Positions 52,301 to 60,805 of a stretch of DNA of 64,000 nt are shown here, piece by piece (the stretch's first letter is position 1; the number at the start of each line of letters is the position of its first letter). The position numbers and the translations under genes are program-made. This stretch comes from Joostella atrarenae (lineage in GTDB: Bacteria > Bacteroidota > Bacteroidia > Flavobacteriales > Flavobacteriaceae): NCBI RefSeq assembly GCF_021764745.1, contig NZ_JAETXX010000001.1, positions 248,001-312,000 on the forward strand, in the 5' to 3' direction. Below the pieces are notes generated by a model, which ran no database searches, was not told where the DNA came from, and saw nothing but the letters and a program-made list of their open reading frames with translations.

Positions 52301-53318
52301 AGTTTTTAAAGCTTTTGACCAAGAAGATGCCTCTACAACTCGAAAATATGGAGGTACAGGACTTGGATTAACAATAAGCAACCGCTTGTTAGAATTTATG
52401 GATAGCAAGCTAGAGGTTAAAAGTAAATTAGGACAAGGAAGTACTTTCTCTTTTGCTATTGATTTTAAAACTGAAAAAGGTGAATATGAAAATATTTTAA
52501 CTGAATATGAAACAGTACACAAAGTATTAATTGTTGATGATAATGACAACAATCGAACAATTCTTAAAGAAATGCTTCGAGTAAACAACATAACCTATGC
52601 AGCTGCCTCTAATGGGGTTGAAGCACTAGAAATATTAGAAGATAAAAATGATTTCAACCTATTAATTATCGACTTTAATATGCCTTATTTAAACGGGATT
52701 GAAGTTATAGACCATATTAGAAATAGTTTCAAAATAGATAGTGACCAACTCCCTATAATGTTACTTCATAGCTCAGTTGACGACGAGTTCCTGAATAAGG
52801 CATGTAAAGAGCTCAAAGTACAGTTTAATATTACAAAACCAATTCTATTTCATCAATTATATAATGTCATTAATCGGATTGAAAAACCTAACAAAGCAGA
52901 AGAGGTTGCTGTTACTAGCAATGAAATGTTATTAGAAGATATAGCCCCATCAATTCTAATTGCTGAAGATAATCCAGTTAATAAATTATTAGCCCGAACA
53001 TTAATGCAGCGAATTTTACCTAAATCTACCGTTATTGAAGCTGATAATGGTAAAGAGGCTGTAGCGCTATTCACGGAAAATAAAGTTGATTTAATATTTA
53101 TGGATATCCAAATGCCTATTATGAGTGGTTTCGAGGCTACTAAAGAAATCCGAGCTATAGAAAAAGGGAAGTCTCGTGTACCTATAATCGCTTTAACGGC
53201 ACGATCAATGAAAGGAGAGAAAGACCGATGTATAAAACATGGAATGGATGAGTATGTGTTAAAACCTGTTGTTTTTAACACAATAAAAAGAGTATTAATT
53301 GATTATTTGAAAAAATAA
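49341..53318 (+). CDS. Hybrid sensor histidine kinase with multiple PAS and two receiver domains
   Basis: A 1325-aa membrane kinase. About seven to eight hydrophobic segments fill residues 8-275. Four PAS/PAC-like units follow (about 295-415, 425-545, 560-672 and 685-800), two ending in the typical DIS or DIT turn. HisKA has His824 in NMSHEIRTPLNG; the ATPase shows NLLGNAVKFT, DTGVGI and GGTGLGL. Two receivers complete it: REC1 with Asp1111 (LLIIDFNMP) and REC2 with Asp1255 (LIFMDIQMP). It starts a co-directional set with an HPt protein and a response regulator, so a multistep phosphorelay is likely. The signal sensed is unknown. Confidence 0.94.
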   Translation: MVQTNIYKKTILSIVIVIFLVSISAIVGWVFNIESLTEVISGLPSMKFNTAISFLLLSLIIYCIQQKKSTTLVYVLNTLLFLICSLTLFQDISGVDLKIDQLFIADNKGEMLGKPTPGRMSMATSLSFILLSLSLFSIVGKNQTFKKIAAYLPHVVTFFAFLAIIGYFFEISTIDKITFISSMAIHTAIGFLIASIAISLIFPYYGITELFTGRKIGNMVMRKLFFKLTFITLAISYLILLCFRKGYFAPDFSITILGVSFIAIALLILILVVHSMNELEEDRTKIEEELHITSTYLNATPDPIIIVDRNLKIHLSNSLMEKVFGYSESDLAGENISVLIHEDDHEKHSLHIENYIKQQKNKNHNISETGKPNHTSMIELKALRKNGNEAPVEMTLNTIWTKNGVITLVAFRDISRRILAEEQFKAAKEKVLTALDASIIGIWDLDVVNSKIEWDETMYKLYGVHSEDTEISLDLWKETLHPDDVDRVLNLFNDALANKATYDTFFRIIWPDKSIHYIRAKGSLHRNSKNEPIRMSGTNWDITAQKESQLALENSIKQNKLFIEEAPSAIAMFDNNMIYQAASKKWLEDYGITENIIGKSHYEIFPDIEKKWKKIHQKCLQGAIDTCDEALYEKADGTKQWITWKIKPWYKKEDEIGGLLMYTANITQFKVNILERLRLQDMLNQSNEVAKIGSWEYDREKDDMTWSDITKKIHEVPENYVPTRNNSFKFYQKEDTEKLRIATDNTLEKGIPFDLELRFVTAKSNKKWVRIVGRTKSFDKNTRVYGIVQDISTIKAYEASLIVAKQKAEKANRSKSEFLANMSHEIRTPLNGIIGFTDLLMKTNLSDSQEKYMHTVYNSANHLLDIINDILDFSKIEAGKLELNIEKVDLLELCSQTIDIIKHQAHEKKLEVLLDISTTIDRFIYTDPVRLRQILTNLLGNAVKFTHQGEVELEVRCVPDPLDSEKKKYLFSIRDTGVGIAASNLAKVFKAFDQEDASTTRKYGGTGLGLTISNRLLEFMDSKLEVKSKLGQGSTFSFAIDFKTEKGEYENILTEYETVHKVLIVDDNDNNRTILKEMLRVNNITYAAASNGVEALEILEDKNDFNLLIIDFNMPYLNGIEVIDHIRNSFKIDSDQLPIMLLHSSVDDEFLNKACKELKVQFNITKPILFHQLYNVINRIEKPNKAEEVAVTSNEMLLEDIAPSILIAEDNPVNKLLARTLMQRILPKSTVIEADNGKEAVALFTENKVDLIFMDIQMPIMSGFEATKEIRAIEKGKSRVPIIALTARSMKGEKDRCIKHGMDEYVLKPVVFNTIKRVLIDYLKK

Positions 53319-53395
53319 AGAAACATTATAATATTTTTTTTGCTCAATTCTTATTTATAACCTAACTTTTAATTAAGCATCAATCGCAATACGAA

Positions 53396-54115
53396 ATGTC
53401 AAAACATTTAAACATCCTTTTTATAACTAATGATCCATCTGAGTTGGATCAATTTTTATTAATATCAGAGAATTTTGATTGGAACATAGTGTCTGCTTTT
53501 GATAGCTTTAAAGCAATTCAAAAAATAAAAGAGAATCACGATTACGATGCTCTTATAATAAATCATGCTATAGCCCCGCTAGATCCAATTCAGCTTACAG
53601 ATTATTTATCTATTGAGTTAAATCTAGATATCCCAGCAATACTTATTACAGAAAATAACACTCCGAAAAGTCTAAATAATGAAGCGCATTTTTACATATT
53701 AAAAAAGCCATTAACAAAAAAAGACATCGACCTTATGTTTTTCTTTATTAGCGAGTCCCTAGGAACTTCAAATAAAGACATAAAACCATATTCTCTTAAT
53801 TATTTAAAACAATTATCAGATAACGATCCAGTATTCATCTTAGAATCACTACAAATTTTTAAAGATTCTGTAAATGAAAAAATCAACGAATTAAAACAAG
53901 TCTTAAAAGACGCTGAATTTAAAGAAGCGCGAGAAATTGCTCATAATATTAAACCTTCATTTGAAATACTAGAAAATGATTACTGTAGAGTGATTTGTGA
54001 TAAGATATGTTATGAAACCGAAGATCAAGAAATCTCTTTTTTAGCTGAAAAACTAAATCAAGAATACACAAAAATTGTAAAAGAATTAAAAAAGGAATTC
54101 CCCGAGATTAAATGA
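53396..54115 (+). CDS. Degenerate receiver plus HPt phosphotransfer protein
   Basis: A 239-aa protein. Residues 5-120 align with a receiver fold, but all the acidic phosphorylation residues are replaced: the usual Glu-Asp pair is Thr11-Asn12 (FITNDPSE) and the phospho-acceptor Asp is Asn56 (LIINHAIAP); the Thr (ITE) and Lys (KKP) remain. Residues 130-239 form an HPt-type helical bundle with His183 in AHNIKPSFEIL. It probably passes phosphate from the hybrid kinase receivers to the response regulator encoded next, while its own receiver part acts as a docking or dimerisation module. Its TGA stop overlaps the next ATG by 4 nt. Confidence 0.85.
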   Translation: MSKHLNILFITNDPSELDQFLLISENFDWNIVSAFDSFKAIQKIKENHDYDALIINHAIAPLDPIQLTDYLSIELNLDIPAILITENNTPKSLNNEAHFYILKKPLTKKDIDLMFFFISESLGTSNKDIKPYSLNYLKQLSDNDPVFILESLQIFKDSVNEKINELKQVLKDAEFKEAREIAHNIKPSFEILENDYCRVICDKICYETEDQEISFLAEKLNQEYTKIVKELKKEFPEIK

Positions 54116-54477
54116 AAAAGAAAATATTAATTATTGAAGACAATCCAATGATTGTAAAATCACTGGAATTTAAATTAACAAAAGACGGTTACCAAGTAGT
54201 TATTGCAAGCGACGGAAGAAAAGCGCTAGATATATTAAAAAAAGATTCTTTTCAACTTGTAATAACAGACCTTATGCTGCCCTTTATTAAAGGAACAGAA
54301 CTCATTGAACACATAAAAGAAAACATCCCAGATTTACCTATTATTGTACTATCCACCTCAAACCAAGAAGAAATAATTATGGATGCCTTTAAAATGGGAG
54401 TTAATGATTTTATAACAAAACCTTTCAGTCCAAATGAATTATCATTAAGGGTGAAAAGAACGATAGAAAAAAATTAA
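54112..54477 (+). CDS. Single-domain response regulator
   Basis: A 121-aa CheY-like receiver with all key residues: IIEDNP at the acidic pocket, phospho-acceptor Asp in VITDLMLP near 54, Thr/Ser in VLSTSN near 82 and Lys in ITKPFSPNE near 103. There is no output domain, so it must act by protein contact, perhaps on the membrane HEAT-like protein or glycosyltransferase encoded immediately downstream. Translationally coupled to the HPt gene. Confidence 0.94.
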   Translation: MKKKILIIEDNPMIVKSLEFKLTKDGYQVVIASDGRKALDILKKDSFQLVITDLMLPFIKGTELIEHIKENIPDLPIIVLSTSNQEEIIMDAFKMGVNDFITKPFSPNELSLRVKRTIEKN

Positions 54478-54482
54478 TTTTT

Positions 54483-55484
54483 TTGAATCAACTAGAAAAC
54501 ATAATAAATGATTGGCCATGGATATTAAAAGTAAATGTATTTTTTATATCCGTGTTTTTAGTATTAATAATTACTGGTATAGTTTTTCTCACTTATTTAA
54601 GAGTTTATAAAAATCGCCGTGAAAAATTCAAGCTCCTATACCAAGAAGAAGCAGATCATTTTTTAAATAATTATATGTTTAATGATGATTTTGATATTAA
54701 AAATGAAGTTGAAAATTTTAAAACCAAACATTTAAACACCTCCTTAAAAAAGAAAATAACGATTCGACAAATTTTAATCTACAATGAGAATTTTACTGGA
54801 GAATCTTCTGTTCTTATAAAAAGAATTTTCAAAGAATTAGAATTAGATGTATTTGTTTTCAACATCTTAAAAAAAGGCGCTTGGTATAATAAAGCACGCG
54901 CAATATATATCCTATCAGAGTTATTTGTTGTTAAACCAAAACTTATATCTCCCTTTCTAAACGCTAAACAAGAGGAAGTTAGAGAGCAAGCAATCTATTA
55001 TTTCTTAAAAACTGCTACAGACAATCCATTAGCGTTTTTTAAAAATTTAAAAGCCGAATTAACCCTTTGGGAACTTATTTATATTGAAGACAGCATAAAA
55101 CATGTATATGAAGGTAAAACTCCCGATTTTGCTGAATGGCTTAACCATGATTTAATAACTGTTATAATTTTCTCTATCCGAATGATTAAACATTTTAATC
55201 AATTTGAGAATATCCCAAAAATAACTCCTTTTCTTGATCATGAGAATGCTCTTATACGAAAGGAAACCATTAAAACGCTCTATAAGCTAAATTGTGATTC
55301 TTTATTGGAGAAGGTTATCCCTACGTTTAAGTCAGAAAAAGAAATCGTAAAGAAAGAAATTATAAAAGCAATTCAAGCATTAGGAGATATGGAGCAGTTA
55401 AAAAGTATTGAACCATATATCTATAGTAACGAAAAAGTAGAACTTACTTACTTGCAGATAGAAAAGAATTTTTTAATTAATTAA
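54483..55484 (+). CDS. Membrane-anchored HEAT-repeat-like protein
   Basis: A 333-aa protein starting at TTG (54483), 5 nt after the response regulator stop; no in-frame ATG occurs before the membrane helix. One helix lies at about 15-40 (VNVFFISVFLVLIITGIVFL) and the rest is cytoplasmic and all-helical with degenerate HEAT-like units (RAIYILSELFVVKPKLISPF, EEVREQAIYYFLKTA, ITPFLDHENALIRKETIKTL). Scaffolding between the response regulator and the glycosyltransferase is inferred from order. No enzymatic motif was seen. Confidence 0.8.
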   Translation: MNQLENIINDWPWILKVNVFFISVFLVLIITGIVFLTYLRVYKNRREKFKLLYQEEADHFLNNYMFNDDFDIKNEVENFKTKHLNTSLKKKITIRQILIYNENFTGESSVLIKRIFKELELDVFVFNILKKGAWYNKARAIYILSELFVVKPKLISPFLNAKQEEVREQAIYYFLKTATDNPLAFFKNLKAELTLWELIYIEDSIKHVYEGKTPDFAEWLNHDLITVIIFSIRMIKHFNQFENIPKITPFLDHENALIRKETIKTLYKLNCDSLLEKVIPTFKSEKEIVKKEIIKAIQALGDMEQLKSIEPYIYSNEKVELTYLQIEKNFLIN

Positions 55485-55586
55485 AAAGCAAAAGATATCG
55501 TTAATATAAACCAGATAATAGAATTTGTTAGTTGGTCATTCCTAATTTACGGAATAATAGTTTGTTCTGGCTATATCTTTTCGGCT

Positions 55587-56918
55587 ATGTTTTCCTTTTT
55601 TGAAATTAGAGATTATAAAAGAAAGTACAATCTAAAAGATGAAGTTGCTTTATTACAATCAACAAACCTTCCGTCAATTTCGATACTCGCACCCGCTTTT
55701 AATGAAGAAAAAAATATTGTAGAAAATATAAGGTCGCTTCTCACCATCAATTATCCTTCCTATGAAATAGTAATTATTAATGACGGAAGTAAAGACAAAA
55801 CATTAGAACAACTCATAAAAAGTTTCCATTTAGTTGAAGACGATTCTCTATACTTTAATTTCATTCCAACTAAAGAAATAAAGAAAGTATATAAATCTAA
55901 AAGTAAGTCTTTTAAAAACCTCAAAGTAATTGATAAGGAAAATGGTGGTAAATCTGATGCATTAAATTCAGGTATTAATATCTGCAAACATGATATTATA
56001 ACGAGTATTGATGTTGATTGTATCTTGGAGAGTAATGCTTTATTAAAATTAATAAAACCCTTTTTAAACGACAAAAATAAGGTAATAGCTTCTGGAGGAA
56101 TTATACGTATAGCAAACTCTTGCATTATTGAAGATGGTAAAATTATAGAGGTAAAATTGCCTAATAAATTTATAGCAAGAGCACAAGTTATTGAATATTT
56201 CAGAGCGTTTCTTATGGGGAGAATGGCATGGTCTCGAATGGATGGACTACTTCTTATTTCTGGAGCTTTTGGAATGTTTGATAAAAATACCGTTATGGAA
56301 GCTGGCGGATATAATACAAATACCGTCGGGGAAGATATGGAGCTCTTGGTTCGTATGCGAAGAATGATGCTAAAAAGGAAGGAAAAATATACCGTTGGAT
56401 TTATACCAGACCCTTTATGTTGGACAGAAGTTCCCCAAGATTGGAGAGTACTTCATAGGCAACGTAATAGATGGACTCGAGGTACCGCAGAAACATTATG
56501 GCTCCACAGAGCTATGATTTTTAATCCAAAATATAAGGTTTTAGGAATGTTAAGCACCCCTTATTGGCTGTTTTTTGAATGGCTCGCCCCATTAATAGAA
56601 TTCATAGGGGTTTTATTTTTTATTGCCTTACTATGCTTCGGTCATATCGAATGGAAGTTTGCATTAAGCTTTTTCTTGGTTTCTTATTGCTTTGGCATTC
56701 TATACTCAATTACAGCATTACTATTTGAAGAATATTCTTTTCAACAATATAAAAGAACAGATTATTTATATAAATTAATTATCACAGCATGTTTGGAACC
56801 AATTTTTTACCATCCATTCATACTTTGGGCATCTTTAAAAGGTAATATTGATTTAATAAGAGGACGAAAATCATGGGGAGCCATGAACAGATCTGGATTA
56901 AGAAATTCAACAAAATAA
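55587..56918 (+). CDS. Family 2 glycosyltransferase, processive synthase type (N-terminal start uncertain)
   Basis: A 443-aa inner-membrane glycosyltransferase. Catalytic motifs in order: NDGSKD (66-71), DVD in IDVDC (142-144), GED (248-250) and QRNRW (292-296), the QxxRW hallmark of processive synthases such as PgaC or cellulose synthase-like enzymes. Three to four C-terminal membrane helices follow (about 320-430). The ATG at 55587 is the first standard start, but the same frame is open from 55485 and encodes a convincing membrane helix (FVSWSFLIYGIIVCSGYIF) without ATG, GTG or TTG, so the true product may be longer. The polymer made is unknown; poly-N-acetylhexosamine is a possibility. Confidence 0.9.
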   Translation: MFSFFEIRDYKRKYNLKDEVALLQSTNLPSISILAPAFNEEKNIVENIRSLLTINYPSYEIVIINDGSKDKTLEQLIKSFHLVEDDSLYFNFIPTKEIKKVYKSKSKSFKNLKVIDKENGGKSDALNSGINICKHDIITSIDVDCILESNALLKLIKPFLNDKNKVIASGGIIRIANSCIIEDGKIIEVKLPNKFIARAQVIEYFRAFLMGRMAWSRMDGLLLISGAFGMFDKNTVMEAGGYNTNTVGEDMELLVRMRRMMLKRKEKYTVGFIPDPLCWTEVPQDWRVLHRQRNRWTRGTAETLWLHRAMIFNPKYKVLGMLSTPYWLFFEWLAPLIEFIGVLFFIALLCFGHIEWKFALSFFLVSYCFGILYSITALLFEEYSFQQYKRTDYLYKLIITACLEPIFYHPFILWASLKGNIDLIRGRKSWGAMNRSGLRNSTK

Positions 56919-56947
56919 AAACAATATAAATTAAGATATTATTCAAA

Positions 56948-58228
56948 ATGAATCATCCTATAATTACAAATAATTTTGGAGGCCTCTATTTATATAAAAA
57001 AGCGCTATGCCTTTTTATCTGTCTCTCTACGGTTTTTATTTCGCTTGCTCAAGAAGATAAAACTAGTGACGAACTTTTTGTTATGGCTAGAAAAGAAGCT
57101 TTTGATAATGAAAATTATGACGAAGCTATCCGCTTAATGAAAATTGCTACTGAAAAAACACCAGATTATGCTGATTTAAATATCTTTTTAGGAAGACTTT
57201 ACACTTGGACAGATCAAACAGAAAAAGCAAGGCCTATTCTAAAAGAAGCGTATTTAAACAATAAAAATTATGAGGATGCAGCAATTGCTTATGCAAGTTT
57301 AGAATACTGGAATGGCAACCCATCTGAAGCGTTAGCTATTGTTAATGCATCTTTAGAGCACAATCAAGATTCTGAAGATTTATTATTACTGAAGTCTAAA
57401 ATTTTAATGGATTTAAAAGAGTACCAACAAGCTAATAACACGCTAAATACAGTAATAGAAAACAATCCTAAATCTACTGAAGCTCGATCTTTAATGCAAA
57501 ATGTAAGAAAAGAATCTGCTAAAAATGAAATCGGTGTTTCTTACGATTTTGTCTATTTTGACGAACGTTTTGATAAACCATGGCATCTGGCAAGTGTAGA
57601 TTATTCAAGACAAACAAAATATGGTTCGATAATAAGTCGTTTTAATTATGCCAATCGCTTTGGAACAGGGAGTACACAATTCGAATTAGATTTATACCCG
57701 AGAATATCAAATACCTTTTACGCCTATGTAAATGGAGGAATTTCTAGTGATAAAGGCGTTTTCCCAGAATACAAAGCTGGATTTTCATTGTATGCAAACC
57801 TTCCTGCTGCCTTTGAAATAGATGCAGGTTTTAGAGTTTTATTTTTTTCTGATGAAACATGGATTTATACGGGATCTATTGGAAAATATTATAAAAATTA
57901 TTGGTTTAATTTCAGGACATACCTCACACCATCAGATAGTGGTGTTTCCAATTCATATGCCTTAACAGCAAGGTATTATACAGGAGGCGCAGATGATTTT
58001 TTCAGTGTAAAAGTTGGAACTGGCTTTTCTCCTGATGATGCCACAAACAATATCTTATTGAACAGCAATACACAACTTAATTCTACAAACGTCTCGCTAG
58101 AATACAGGAAACTCATTAAGAAAACTCATGTTATTTTTGCTCGTGGAACTTATGAGAACATAGAGTATGCAACAGATTCTAGAGGAAATCAATACACAAT
58201 AGGAATAGGATATATAAAGAGGTTTTAA
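56948..58228 (+). CDS. YaiO-like outer membrane beta-barrel protein with TPR repeats
   Basis: A 426-aa protein with an N-terminal signal (about 12-35, ending SLAQ). TPR-like repeats fill about 40-190 (YADLNIFLGRLYTWTDQTEK, SEALAIVNASLEHNQDSEDL). The C-terminal ~220 residues are a beta-barrel of the YaiO type (VSYDFVYFDERFDKPWHLAS, ITQ-free strands ending TIGIGYIKRF). It lies 29 nt after the glycosyltransferase, the arrangement expected of a synthase and its outer-membrane exporter, similar in design to PgaC/PgaA. It closes the operon before a terminator. Confidence 0.87.
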   Translation: MNHPIITNNFGGLYLYKKALCLFICLSTVFISLAQEDKTSDELFVMARKEAFDNENYDEAIRLMKIATEKTPDYADLNIFLGRLYTWTDQTEKARPILKEAYLNNKNYEDAAIAYASLEYWNGNPSEALAIVNASLEHNQDSEDLLLLKSKILMDLKEYQQANNTLNTVIENNPKSTEARSLMQNVRKESAKNEIGVSYDFVYFDERFDKPWHLASVDYSRQTKYGSIISRFNYANRFGTGSTQFELDLYPRISNTFYAYVNGGISSDKGVFPEYKAGFSLYANLPAAFEIDAGFRVLFFSDETWIYTGSIGKYYKNYWFNFRTYLTPSDSGVSNSYALTARYYTGGADDFFSVKVGTGFSPDDATNNILLNSNTQLNSTNVSLEYRKLIKKTHVIFARGTYENIEYATDSRGNQYTIGIGYIKRF

Positions 58229-58276
58229 GAAGATAAAGTCTTCCTTTTTAATTATAAACAGAGATTCATTATATAA

Positions 58277-58310
58277 AAAAAGCTACACCTTAAAAAAAGT
58301 GTAGCTTTTT
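58277..58310. terminator. Bidirectional terminator between the YaiO-like gene and the lyase gene
   Basis: AAAAAGCTACAC (58277-58288) and GTGTAGCTTTTT (58299-58310) are perfect 12-bp arms with a 10-nt loop, between convergent genes. Confidence 0.85.
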
Positions 58311-58357
58311 AATTACTAACTAATCAATAAAAACAAATAAAACTATCTTCAAAAATT

Positions 58358-59539
58358 CTACAACCAAAGTAATGGGTGTCGAATCGGCATATTTCTAATT
58401 ATCTCTTGCTTCTTGTAATCAGCTTTTAGCGATTTCCATAACAAGAGGTATTCTTGATTCTTAAAAGCTAAGCCTCCAAATAAAAATGACGAATGTTGAA
58501 CAGGCCAATCCTCCCAATACATAACGTCTTTTTGATAAGGCCAGATGGATTTATCATTTACAAAAGGGAACATAAATTCTAATCCTAATTGAATGTTTTT
58601 ACCATCATTGGTCGTATACTCAAAAAGGTTATTATCAGAACCTGAAAGTACTTGGCAAATAGCCGTCATCGCATCTAAAGTAAATAAAGAATACCCATAA
58701 GGCTTGGTTCTTTCCAACTCCTGAGGAAAGCCTCCATTTTTATCCATTTGCTGTGGGAGCAAGGTGTTTTTATACATTTCTGAACAATAATCCAGTACCT
58801 TTTTATTACTTGTTAATTCAGCAAAAACAGCAGCTTGCATTGCCCAACAAACACTATGATTATTCCCATGATCTCTTTCTGCAATTCCATATGGGTGTGT
58901 TGTAATCCAATTTAAATAACTAGAAAACCAATCCTTAATCTTATAAAGCGTTTTTGAATCAATTAAATCGTTAGCTTCTAACACCAAGACTGCTTTTGCT
59001 ACCTCCATTAAATGAATGGTATCTATAATTCCAATCCCCCTTCCTGTTACTTTACCTGAAATGGCTTGGGCATATAATAAACTAGGATTCATAAAAGTAT
59101 CTTCATCTATAAACCAAGCTTTTAAATGCGGAATTAATTTCTTTATATACTTAGGGTTTTTAGTAATAATATATGCAGAAGCCAAAGTTCCAGAAATATC
59201 ATTAAAACGGATCATCACCTCTCTATGGGCTGTGAAATTATCTGGATTTGTCAATCCATCCTTTCTAATGTAGGGCCCTTTAGGGTTATTAGGATCTGGC
59301 CACCAGTAATCTCCTTCAGAATAAAAATCGTGAACTCCACCTGCACTTCGATCAGAAACAAAAGAAGTAACCGTAATCGGTTTCGCTTCCAAATACTTTT
59401 CAGCTTTGGTTAGAATCCGTTCTTTTTCGATGGAAACAACATCAAAATATGATGTTTGCTGCGCCTCTGCTCCAAAAAAAAGCAACAGCAGCATCGCAAA
59501 ACATACACTTCTTATTTTGTAATTAATATTTGTAACCAT
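58358..59539 (-). CDS. Alginate lyase family polysaccharide lyase
   Basis: A 393-aa secreted protein (signal peptide to about 27, GAEAQQ) of the alginate-lyase Pfam family (PF05426). Conserved features are DYWWPDPNNPKGPYIRKDG near 77-95, RFNDI near 111, and GNNHSVCWAMQ with Asn227-His228. Arg277 (ELERTKP) and Tyr281/Tyr283 follow. Asn-His, Arg and Tyr correspond to the catalytic set of PL5 lyase A1-III, so beta-elimination on a uronate polymer is likely. Mannuronate-rich alginate or glucuronan (PL38-like) are both possible; the GH88 neighbour favours an unsaturated glucuronyl product. It is the last gene of the locus, 35 nt after GH88. Confidence 0.85.
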   Translation of the reverse strand: MVTNINYKIRSVCFAMLLLLFFGAEAQQTSYFDVVSIEKERILTKAEKYLEAKPITVTSFVSDRSAGGVHDFYSEGDYWWPDPNNPKGPYIRKDGLTNPDNFTAHREVMIRFNDISGTLASAYIITKNPKYIKKLIPHLKAWFIDEDTFMNPSLLYAQAISGKVTGRGIGIIDTIHLMEVAKAVLVLEANDLIDSKTLYKIKDWFSSYLNWITTHPYGIAERDHGNNHSVCWAMQAAVFAELTSNKKVLDYCSEMYKNTLLPQQMDKNGGFPQELERTKPYGYSLFTLDAMTAICQVLSGSDNNLFEYTTNDGKNIQLGLEFMFPFVNDKSIWPYQKDVMYWEDWPVQHSSFLFGGLAFKNQEYLLLWKSLKADYKKQEIIRNMPIRHPLLWL

Positions 59540-59574
59540 CGTTTAATTTTATTCTCTACCGAGCCTATTCACCT

Positions 59575-60792
59575 TCAAAATAATACGGAGACTCCTACTA
59601 AAGTCCCATTTTTTTGCATTCTTAATAATGCCTCAAGGAAATAATAATCTCCGTAATTAATCGGTCCATCGATTTCATCTTTTTTAGGCCAATTTCCCGT
59701 GCTGTGCTTTAAAATAAAAGGAGCATCTACAGTAGCTTCTAAAAGATATTCTGGAGTTTCTAATACATCTAATACTTTAACGGCATAATTTTTATACTTC
59801 TCATCTTTTGTATAACCATACAATTCTAAGAATGCAGAAGCAATAATAGTTCCTGCAGAAACATCTCTAGGTGCATTTGGAATAGCTGGATCATTAAAAT
59901 CCCAATATGGAATTCCATCTTCAGGAAGGTTTTTATTCTCTAGATAAAACTTTGAAATTGCTTCAGCTTGCGCCAAGTATTTAGGGTTTTTAGTATATCT
60001 GTATGTCATTGTATACCCATAAATACCCCATGCTTGACCACGAGCCCAAGCAGATTCATCTGCATAACCTTGGTGGGTTACTTTTTCTTTCACCTGACCA
60101 TTAATTGTATCATAATCCACTACGTGGTACGAGCTATTATCTTCTCTGAAATGATTTTTAAGCGTTGTATTTGCATGATTATCTGCAATTCTATAGTATG
60201 TACTATCTCCAGAGAATTTTGTGGCTTCAAACAGAAGTTCTAAATTCATCATATTATCTATAATCACTGGATATTCCCAATTTGGGCTCCAATCCCAAGA
60301 CCGAATGGCTCCTACATTTTCATTATACCTGCTTGAAAGTGTTTTTGCTGTTTGCACAACCACATCTTTATACTCCTGATTGTCTTCGACTTGCAGAGCA
60401 CTTCCATAACTACAGAATATTTTAAATCCAGTATCATGTGTTCCATCATCAAACTTCTCCTTTTCGATGAACTTTGTCCAAACAAGTGCTTGATCTTTAT
60501 ACTTAGAATTATCTGTTAACTGATAAATTTTCCAAAGACTTCCTGGGAAAAAGCCAGAAGTCCAATCTTTTGATGGAACTCCGCGAACACCCTCTTCTTT
60601 AGAGTAACTTCTTGGAATAGCTAACGAATCTGGTTTGTACTCCAATAACTTCTGATATCTTATCCTCAATAGAGAATCGTTATCAATAGAGGCAACTTCC
60701 GTAGAAGTTACCTCTTTATTTTTACCATCTTTACAGCTTATCACTGTAAGAGCTAATAAGCTAAAGGCTATAATGCTCGTTTTTTTAATCAT
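59575..60792 (-). CDS. Glycoside hydrolase family 88 unsaturated glucuronyl hydrolase
   Basis: A 405-aa lipoprotein (lipobox VISC, Cys20). The (alpha/alpha)6-barrel motifs are DWTSGFFPG (76-84), HDTGF with Asp120, IIDNMMN with Asp179, and DESAWARGQAWGIYG near 245. The two Asp correspond to the catalytic Asp88/Asp149 of Bacillus GH88. It hydrates and removes the 4,5-unsaturated uronic acid left at the non-reducing end by polysaccharide lyases, fitting the lyase encoded next. The extreme C-terminus (TLVGVSVLF) is atypical for the family. Confidence 0.93.
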   Translation of the reverse strand: MIKKTSIIAFSLLALTVISCKDGKNKEVTSTEVASIDNDSLLRIRYQKLLEYKPDSLAIPRSYSKEEGVRGVPSKDWTSGFFPGSLWKIYQLTDNSKYKDQALVWTKFIEKEKFDDGTHDTGFKIFCSYGSALQVEDNQEYKDVVVQTAKTLSSRYNENVGAIRSWDWSPNWEYPVIIDNMMNLELLFEATKFSGDSTYYRIADNHANTTLKNHFREDNSSYHVVDYDTINGQVKEKVTHQGYADESAWARGQAWGIYGYTMTYRYTKNPKYLAQAEAISKFYLENKNLPEDGIPYWDFNDPAIPNAPRDVSAGTIIASAFLELYGYTKDEKYKNYAVKVLDVLETPEYLLEATVDAPFILKHSTGNWPKKDEIDGPINYGDYYFLEALLRMQKNGTLVGVSVLF

Positions 60793-60805
60793 GAATTCTA
60801 TTTTT

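Noticed and set aside
52181-52591. Long open frame on the minus strand (136 codons) opposite the hybrid kinase
   Set aside because: It is antisense to the conserved HATPase region, has low-complexity Leu/Ser composition and no family resemblance.
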